Positions 57,074 through 64,000 of a stretch of DNA of 64,000 nt are shown here, one piece after another (the stretch's first letter is position 1; every line of letters starts with the position of its first letter). The notes beneath the pieces were generated by a model. The model made no database searches. It was not told the origin of the DNA and saw only the letters and a program-made list of their open reading frames with translations. The DNA lies in the NCBI GenBank assembly GCA_014905825.1, contig JACGCN010000014.1, positions 682,001 to 746,000 of the forward strand. The letters run 5' to 3'. Source of the DNA: Lyophyllum atratum. Its lineage: Eukaryota > Basidiomycota > Agaricomycetes > Agaricales > Lyophyllaceae. A program made the position numbers and the translations under genes.

Positions 57074-57619
57074 GCAAACCGCTTCTTATCTTTTGCAAGC
57101 GTCTACTGACTGCGTTCGCATGCTACAGATCACCAACATCCGAGTCGATAATTCCTGTCCCGCTGTCCGCGGATTGCTTTCCTCTTGTTGTATCTTTGGA
57201 ACAATTTGTTAGGGATATATCGTTGCATTTGCTCTGGCATGGTAACACAGTTGTTCGCTTATCGTTGTGTCTAATGATGTACCTGTATTAACTTGAAAAG
57301 TTGTCTTGTCCAATATTTACCTTACGGGAAAATACCTTGTACCCTTGGCGGAAGATCATAAGCAAGGCCGTGTTAGGCTTTGATTGTGACCATGGTAAGG
57401 ATGAGTGTACATATCAGCGAGCCACGCCAGTTGATATGAACGTCGCGTTCATGCAAACAAGATCTTTGCGATATAGTCAACTAAAACTAGACGTGGATAG
57501 CCCAGGAACGGACATAGTAAGACTATGCGAACAAGAAACTATGTCGTATTGTGCCGACCCTGCTCGAGTGGCAACTTGAGTTAATTCGGCACCGTACTTG
57601 AGTCAGCTAGAGGTAAAGA
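57074..57619. other. Region between convergent genes
   Basis: Likely 3'UTRs. No supported gene. Confidence 0.5.
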
Positions 57620-59290
57620 TCAACCAATACCCTTGGGTCCGTCGTTGCTGCCACCGTACTCTTGGATAACCCGGTATTTGTGAAAGCAGGTAAAAACTGC
57701 AAGGGTGCCTCCAGCACCTTCGTCGTTGTTGGCCTCGTCGGGTCGATCATCACGATCGTCGATGACGAACTCAAGAAGGAGATGCGGGCCGAAAAGAGGA
57801 AGGTGCGGGTCGAAAATGACTTCCAGGGGTAGCTCGAGGGGCAGGAACATATCTCTGTGCGTCCACGTGCAAGCCTACAGGTAGAACGAAGATGAGCAAA
57901 ATCAAAGATCATCCTCTGGACTCACAATATGGCCCATCCTGATGATTGCCATCATGACTGCTGCAAGGAGGACCTTGAAACCAATCAGTGTAGATATAAG
58001 GCTCTAAGGATCCTAGGAAGGAACTTACAACTTCACACCCAAAAACGGGGAAGACCCGATCCACCGCCTCGCGTAGAATCGCCACGACGGCGCAAAATAC
58101 GAAACCCACAAAAGTGACAGTTCTAACGTCTGTGACACCAACAGTCGTATAATGTACGTTTCTGCCTACTTGGCCATTGGCGCGGAAATGTAGGCGATGA
58201 GACACGGCCATGTGGCGGTTAGGAAAAATCACCAGCCGGTTGATGAGCTCGCATTCGAACACCACAGATAAAACAACCAAAAGAGCTTGGAGAATGTGCA
58301 GTCCAACTATGGGGTGACTGAGTCTATGGCGACTTGAGCGAAGAGGGAAGGCAAGTATCCGAGTAGAAGGTAGATGGCGATCATGAACACAATCATAGTA
58401 TGGATGAGAAGGCGGAGAGGTTGGCCCCGGTATCGTCGGAAAAGGTGCATCATCAAGGAATAGCGCGTTACCCGGATCGGCTGGGCAGCAGGCCCGATGA
58501 CTAACGTCCGAAAACGACCTAACGTCGATTCCGCAATGTCGGAAACGCTGGCCATGAGATAACTGCAGAGCTCAACCACAGACTGCGTCCGTTTGAAGCA
58601 AGACATGAGGAGCGTAGGCGTGCATGGCATCCGGAAAGGGCCTAAGGCCAATTTCGCCATGCGGAGGAGCGACCTTGATGAGGTAGACGATGCCTTTGAG
58701 AGCAGTAGAACCCAACGGAGCGTTAACTGTATAACATTGAGAAATGTGCTCAGGAGATTGACGCAGAATTGTTGCCACCGCCATGGCCACAGTAAAAGCG
58801 ATCCCAGGGAAAAGAACGGCAGCTGAAAATGACCTGACGTCAATTTCAGGACAAGGAGGCCAACTCTTTGTAGGCATGAAATGGGAGAAGAAGAGGGAGG
58901 AGATAACGAGTCAGAAGCTTGGACGAGGGTCTCCAACAGGGTGGGCGAATCCTCTGTGGGTCTTCCACTAGGTCTTGGCCAAGTATTGGGGTAGAGGCAG
59001 AATGTGCCGATGATGAGGATGACACATATGAAAATGGATGCGAGGGTCAATGTGACGTGTACTTGCGTATCGACCTGGGATAAAGTCGTAGGTGTTGGTC
59101 TCAAAGGTGAAGTCGGGGTACCCGGAGGGAGAGAGAGATGGTCAGAGAATGTTGATGACATGGGGTGCATCCATCTTGCCGTCCATTGTGCGAGTGCTGT
59201 GACAACCTTACCGAAGACGATGGCGGGTGTTCCGTGTCGACAGTATGCTGGCCCAGGGAAAGAGAGAAGAATTCGGGACAGTTGATGCAT
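57620..59290 (-). CDS. Third, diverged member of the membrane-protein family (structure partly unresolved)
   Basis: The N-terminus MHQLSRILLSFPGPAYCRHG...VFGKVVTALAQW resembles MVAQILSYPAFSILLSYKL...VFGELARLSL of copies A and B, and both are followed by TPTSPL-(n)-PTPT-LxQ and a long helix (here VTLTLASIFICVILIIGTFCLY). Later helices are PFFSLGSLLLWPW, LIHTMIVFMIAIYLLLGYLP, VGLHILQALLVVLSVVFEC, VRTVTFVGFVFCAVVAIL and VLLAAVMMAIIRMGHI. The last exon encodes DMFLPLELPLEVIFDPHLPLFGP...GPKGIG and stops at 57620. Introns GTAAGT...TTTCAAG and GTGAGT...CTGTAG near 58040-57860 are clear, but the junction around 58310 (in-frame TAG, then a frame change) is not; it could be an unseen intron or a frameshift. 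The start at 59290 is chosen by alignment to the paralogues. Confidence 0.55.
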
Positions 59291-59793
59291 TGATGCACGG
59301 CAATGGGTGAGGTGGAAGCTTGAAATTTCGCAGTAATCGACGACGCGGTGGAAGATGACAGTAAAGTGGTCAGCCACCGAAACTTGGGGTTTTGGTTCGA
59401 TCGATCAAGACGCCTCGATCACATGAGGTAGCTTGGATGTGAAAGTCCATGGAGGCAGGGACATCACGGCCCTGTGCAAGACCATGGGAGGAAGGACTGT
59501 TGCGTCTGTCTAGGAGCTAAAGACCATGAGCCTCCAATTGGTAAAACCGTTTGTCAATCAGGTAGAACTTCGGAGCAGATAGTCAAGCACGGAATCGAAC
59601 CCAAAGTCCCCGTACAAGATCAAGGATTATGATTGCGACCCCAGCGTAAAAGTTCTTCTACCGTTCTGGCGCCTTTAAGAAGGTCGTTTTTGCCATTGCG
59701 CATATCTTTTCGACTCGGAGGTGGCTGCCAGTGACCGGGACCGCGAGAACTTGCGCTAACTGGCCTGACCATCATGGCAGAAACGTTTCCGTA
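59291..59793. other. Intergenic region
   Basis: Promoter of the minus-strand gene and upstream region of the tRNA. A T-arm-like sequence at 59590-59605 does not fold as a tRNA. Confidence 0.45.
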
Positions 59794-59888
59794 GTCACTT
59801 TGCCGGAGTGGTTAACGGGATCGCCTGCTATTTCATAGCCTTCAGCGGTTGGGCTTTGCCCGCGAGTGTTCGAATCGCTCAGGTGACG
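59794..59888 (+). tRNA. tRNA-Ser(GCT) with 13-nt intron
   Basis: Folds as a class II tRNA. The acceptor GTCACTT pairs with AGGTGAC (discriminator G at 59888). D-stem CCG/CGG with AGTGGTTAA loop. Anticodon stem ATCGC/GCGGT with loop CTGCTA-A, giving anticodon GCT. The intron 59831-59843 lies at the canonical position after base 37. The long variable arm is GGGC-TTT-GCCC, and the T-arm is GAGTG-TTCGAAT-CGCTC. A TTTT run right after (59891-59894) fits a Pol III terminator. The internal A and B boxes are intact. Confidence 0.93.
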
Positions 59889-60138
59889 TCTTTTGGCTTG
59901 GCTTGGTGTGTACATAAATACTTGTTGTCGGTCAGAGAAGCACCATGAAAACGTACTTCCCACGCCACCATATCCAGATTCCATCCCTCTCTCGTGGGTC
60001 GTGGCTACTTTAGGAAGCCGAGTCTTTCTTCTCTTTTCCTTTTTTCTCTACTTTCCTTCGCAACGAACCCTACGGCCCTAAGGCGAAAAATGACCAGGAG
60101 AAAGCTGATCGAGCAGCTGTCAAGGGCTTGGCAATATG

Positions 60139-60810
60139 GCAGGCGGTCTTGAAGGCCCCGGGAAGCTCCCGAGAAAGCAAGCCCTCAAAATAGCGGATTT
60201 CTGGGCGAAAAATTGCCCAACTCCTGCCCAAAAATAGCGGATTTGAGGTCCAGAAACCGGAACCCTTGCCCGCAAAATAGCGGATTTCAGACCCCACGAG
60301 TAGAAAATTTCGAAATATCTCGTCAAATTTATCTGAATGCATCGTCTATTCAACACTTGTACGAGTGGCACAGGACTCCAACTCAGAACTGGAGGAAGCC
60401 GAACAGAAAAGACAGACTCGACAACTTCGATGAATGACGACAGCGAAAGAAATCGAACACATGCTGAAGCCTGCAAGCCACTTGTCCACTTCGCCCCTGC
60501 CTTACTTACCTGAGCCAGAAGAACAAAAGGGATTCACAAAAGGGCCTACTGAAATCTGATTTATGGTCTTACTATATGTGATCTTGATGATAATTACACG
60601 TTGATTCTTGGTCTATGGCCAGAGGATGGTGGCGAGCTCGGGCGAAAAAATAAAATAAAAACAAGAAATTTCCTTTTTTGGACATTACGTGTAAGGTCCT
60701 ATCCGGTTTCGCGGATTTGAGGCCTTAATCGTCGCGGATTTGAGGCCGGATTCTGGGGTTTTGCCCGGGCTTGCTTTCTCAAGAGCTTCCCGGGTCCTGG
60801 TCTTGAGAGG
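60139..60810. repeat. Noncoding repeat element with inverted arms and GCGGATTT motifs
   Basis: Bases 60157-60184 and 60767-60794 are inverted copies (28 bp with two mismatches; core CCCGGGAAGCTC...GAGAAAGCAAGCCC), extended with weaker similarity to about 40 bp. Between them, GCGGATTT occurs five times (near 60193, 60237, 60280, 60711 and 60734), the first three in the form AAATAGCGGATTT. No coding frame is supported. It looks like a non-autonomous mobile element or structured noncoding repeat; no target-site duplication was identified. Confidence 0.55.
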
Positions 60811-61195
60811 GGCAAAGTTATAAAACTTCTTCGACTGCATGATGTCTCTTTTCTTTCCTTCTTTCCTTCGTGTAATCACTGCGTTCACCATTTCTTACTG
60901 TACTTAGCTTAACAGCCCCAGGACGTCAATTTATTCGCTTCGTCGACTTTATTTGCGGGCCCACTCCTCAAAACCGTAGTGTCCGCATCGTCGGTGAACA
61001 CAGCAAGTACAGTCACTATGTATTACCGCTAAGGCACCGGTATTGCTGGCGTACATATTTGTCGGTTGACTGGAGGCCCTCAATCATGTCCGATGAACTG
61101 ACGTTGCTGCGCGTCATTAGCATAATTACCTGAGCAGATAGATCTATTCGCATAGCAAGAATATAGGTTACGATGAGAGCTTCAAGATCATCGCC
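60811..61195. other. Intergenic region
   Basis: 3' side of the kinase-like gene; nothing supported. Confidence 0.5.
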
Positions 61196-62658
61196 TTAAG
61201 GGCAGTATCCACAGGAGCATGCATACCCACTCCTCAGCCACGCATTTCCGAACAGATCGGGAGCGGATGGTCGGTCTTCAGGATCTAAACTCAAACATTC
61301 CTGAAGGAACTCGACGACCGCCGGGATGTCCTCCTCAGATACACAGCCGGTTTCCGTTAATTCTGCTTGCAGGCTTGTCTCTGGAATAAGATGATCGAAG
61401 TATCCTTGATAATGTTAACAGGTAAATCGTGAGGTGAATCATAGAGTGAATGTAGCGTAATGTACCATCAGCATCGAAGAATTCCTTGACGCGCTTGGAT
61501 TTCAGGGATATGGCTGGATCAAGAAAATCTTCAGTTATAGCCTGCATGCGTGCCAAGTGTTGGATGTCATCTAGCCCTTCCTCGAAGAGTGGTCGGCCGG
61601 TAAGGAGATAATATGTCTGGTATCTATGAGGAGATGTATTTGGAACTGTGTAGAAGTACTCACAGCGCAGCCTAGCATCCAAGTGTCGATTTTGATGTCG
61701 AAACCTGTGCCGAGGATAACCTCAGGTGGTCGGAGAGAAGGGTCGACCGACGTGTCCCAGGACGCGTCCTTCCCTTTCCCTGTTGCTCTCGCTAGAACAG
61801 CGCTTAACGCGAAGGGGATAAAATTCAAATAAACCCATACTTACTATGCCCAAGATTGTTCAAATAGATCGAATAATTGGCGATGTTAAAATTGTCATCG
61901 TCCCAATGCCATTGATTTCCGCACGGCTCAGAACGCACGACAGGGTATCTCTTCCCATCGACTGTAACATCTTTCTGGACACCGGATGGCAGTGAAGCAT
62001 CCACGATAGGCTGCACATTGACGGCTCCTTCAGATACCCAGAATAAGAGATTGTCGGCCTTCAAAGCTGTTGCGATGTCAGGCTTTCTCTCTGCTGAACT
62101 ACAAGAAAAAAGGAAACGTGCCTCCATGGATGATGTCAAGTTCTTCAAAGTCACAAAGTGCCTCCACAGCAGACGCGACCACCTTTTTGACGGTATGCAC
62201 CTTCAATGATCTGGTCGGGGACGTCTGTCGGAATGTATCAAGGTCAGGGCCGAGTGGATCCAGTGCGAAGCATTGATGTTCCCCGTGATGGCTTTGCTCT
62301 GTAAAGTGGTCTCGTAGAACTGGCAAGTTATCGGAATCCGCTCCGAGACTGATCGCCTGCAGCGCGCTAAGTTCCTGAGATTTTTCGGCGGTGGCATGAG
62401 TTGTAAGTAATTTCAGAGCCACGAATAGCCCGCTGACGCTCCTAAGAGGAGCAGCATTATAAACAGCATTCACTGAAATGACTCTGGCAATACTAACTGG
62501 AGATCAGAGGCGAGCCACACCGATGATCGGGGTCCAAACCCAAGTTTTCTGATTATCTCATAGCGGCCTTCTTTGAGAAGCAATCCCGGATATGCAGCAA
62601 AGTAACCAAATCCTTGTTCAGTCGACAAGTCAAGAGGTTCCTCGGGGAATTGAGACAT
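61196..62658 (-). CDS. SRPK-like kinase-fold protein, probable pseudokinase
   Basis: The N-terminus MSQFPEEPLDLSTEQGFGYFAAYPG leads to GRYEIIRKLGFGPRSSVWLASDL (glycine loop, about 62555-62515). An intron is followed by LFVALKLLTTHA (the VAIK-type lysine kept), then LDTFRQTSPTRSLKVHTVKKVVASAVEALCDFEELDIIHG. After a probable GC-AG intron the catalytic loop reads HGALKADNLLFW, where SRPKs have H-T-D-[LI]-K-x-[DE]-N, so the proton-acceptor Asp is Ala. The metal-binding DLG motif reads NLG (SIYLNNLGHT). Downstream DPSLRPPEVILGTGFDIKIDTWMLGCAxYYLLTGRPLF and VVEFLQECLSLDPEDRPSAPDLFGNAWLRSGY are normal. The stop is at 61196. About 400 residues. Start ATG at 62658. Loss of both aspartates suggests no phosphotransfer, though scaffolding or nucleotide binding remains possible. 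Confidence 0.78.
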
Positions 62659-64000
62659 GGGAGTAGAATGCTAGATGTCGTTGTTGTGGGGAGAATTGCG
62701 ACTTGGCTGACCTTAAACCAGTTGATATAGAATCCTGGGCGCTTTTTGTGACATGATCGACCTCTAGCCTGTTCCTTGGGACCCACAGAAAAGCATAGCC
62801 TGCGATTGAGGATAGCAGCACTAAGTCAAGGCGTGCAGCGATGCTAGCGATGCCGCCCCGTTCTCCATCAAAAACCGGAACCGAGCGGAATGTTGTGTCT
62901 TGTCTAATCGCTGATCGACAGCTTATTGACGTACAGTATATTTACACCCAGTGTGCGTCTTCGACTGTAGGGATGTTGGCTGCAAATAGGCCTCGAATTG
63001 CTACTTTCGCCCTTGCCCCAAGACATCTATTCCGGAGGTTCTTCCCTTCCAAGCCCGATGTCGGACCCTATTAGCTCAAAGCCCTAGGATGAAAAGCTGA
63101 AGGTGCCCGCGATGAGCACATCTCGCGGTGGTCCTAGATTTCAAGCCGTTTGTGGAATCTAACACTCTACCGACCGCCGCATAAGATCTAGCGGGCACAC
63201 TTCATGCTCACTCTTCGTGGTAAGATCTTCAACCATTCAATGAATCCGCAGGAATCCGCTTCCAGTGATACCGTGACATCTCTTATAGATACTACAGAAA
63301 GGCATTAATCGCGACGAATGCTACTCCTATTAAGACGCTTCCATGAGTTTTGATCTATATGGGGGCTGATGTGGGTGGGTATGATGATTGTGACAGACGT
63401 ATCTGATACATTGGCGCTGAGCTGCATTATCGCCACCGGTGGTGGCGATGATCACATAACCATGATACGCCCACAAAGACACTCTCACTCAGTCCTTCCA
63501 TTCTGATGTTACAGAATACCTCATTTCGGCTGTAGAATCGAACTACACGGTGGGACCCGGATCTGGACTCACAAACTGTAAGGCTCGAGATGTATCCCAT
63601 ATGTGTCACCGATCCGACTCGGAAGATTATCATTATACTTACCGCGAGAGAGCTCATTACGCCTTCATGTCAACCAAGTGCGATCCAAGGCAGATGTCCA
63701 ATCACATGGATAAAAATTCAAGTTACGTATGTTAGGTATGTTCGGAACGACAGAATATCCCTCCCTTCGAAATTCAGCATAACATGCATAGCGGCGAGGA
63801 ATGGGCGAACGAGCGATGTCGGAAAGATGACTGATGCGGCGGATCCTGGCTTGTCTCCTGGTACATTGACAGTTGTAGTCGTAGATTCAGCACGTCATGC
63901 TGGCCGTAAAGACCAATACTAAGCTTACGAATTGAGGTGGGACATTTCTTCCGTTGAATGGCGGGCTTGCGGATATCAGGATTCTAGTCACACCGTCCGA
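62659..64000. other. 1.3-kb region without supported genes
   Basis: Promoter of the SRPK-like gene at the left, then open stretches of under 115 codons on both strands with no family similarity. A perfect 9-bp inverted repeat with a 3-nt loop lies at 63429-63449 (ATCGCCACC-GGT-GGTGGCGAT). Confidence 0.45.

Noticed and set aside
59585..59660. tRNA-like T-arm on the minus strand (GGTTCGATTCCG).
   Set aside because: The T-stem does not pair, no acceptor partner or D-arm is found upstream, and no anticodon arm folds. Treated as chance similarity.
63429..63449. Perfect 9-bp hairpin ATCGCCACC-GGT-GGTGGCGAT.
   Set aside because: Short hairpins of this size are expected by chance in 64 kb; no T-run, gene end or partner sequence gives it a role.
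1..64000. CRISPR arrays, bacterial operons, prophage, restriction or toxin-antitoxin systems.
   Set aside because: None seen. Intron-rich eukaryotic genes throughout; the only regular arrays are the 120-bp exon/intron repeat and simple coding repeats.

Overview
This window is nuclear DNA from a filamentous basidiomycete, most likely an Agaricomycete; a wood- or plant-associated mushroom or polypore is plausible, but nothing here fixes the order. The evidence is many short (about 48-70 bp) GT-AG introns with CTRAC-like branch points, fungal regulators (NoxA, Zn2Cys6 factor, fungal kinase-like families), a pectinase and a PQQ-type sugar dehydrogenase, and no bacterial-style operons.

Layout. 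1-9.1 kb: a VWA8-like AAA+ ATPase (minus, cut by the window edge), a secreted GH28 pectinase and the NADPH oxidase NoxA. 9.6-12.4 kb: the left arm of a large inverted duplication carrying a membrane-protein gene of unknown function, with a 120-bp exon+intron tandem array at its 3' end. 13-27.7 kb: a small gene with an unusual in-frame TAG, then MTR4 (exosome helicase), PNP (purine salvage), a PQQ-type pyranose dehydrogenase (AA12-like), the SPIN90/Ldb17 actin regulator and an unknown membrane protein. 27.9-30.5 kb: the right arm of the inverted duplication. 31-37.5 kb: an F-box/LRR protein, a coiled-coil protein of unknown function and RTF1 (Paf1 complex). 37.5-45 kb: gene-poor accessory DNA with decayed gene fragments, a fungal kinase-like gene, a 557-bp MITE with perfect 39-bp terminal inverted repeats and an acidic hypothetical protein. 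45.7-57.1 kb: an SDS3-like Rpd3L histone deacetylase subunit with a very long low-complexity tail, then a large Zn2Cys6 transcription factor. 57.6-64 kb: a third, diverged member of the membrane-protein family, an intron-containing tRNA-Ser(GCT), a noncoding repeat element and an SRPK-like gene whose two catalytic aspartates appear to be lost.

Functional themes. Housekeeping RNA and chromatin genes (MTR4, RTF1, SDS3) alternate with secreted carbohydrate-active enzymes (GH28, AA12-like) and with multicopy accessory sequence. The most unusual material is the membrane-protein family: two copies in inverted orientation 15 kb apart sharing promoter, introns and downstream DNA, one of which has expanded its 3' end by tandem copying of a complete 69-bp exon plus 51-bp intron, with a third diverged relative 28 kb further on. 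No domain I know was recognised in this family. Exon junctions were read by eye from splice signals and protein continuity, so exact splice sites in multi-exon genes are approximate unless coordinates are given.
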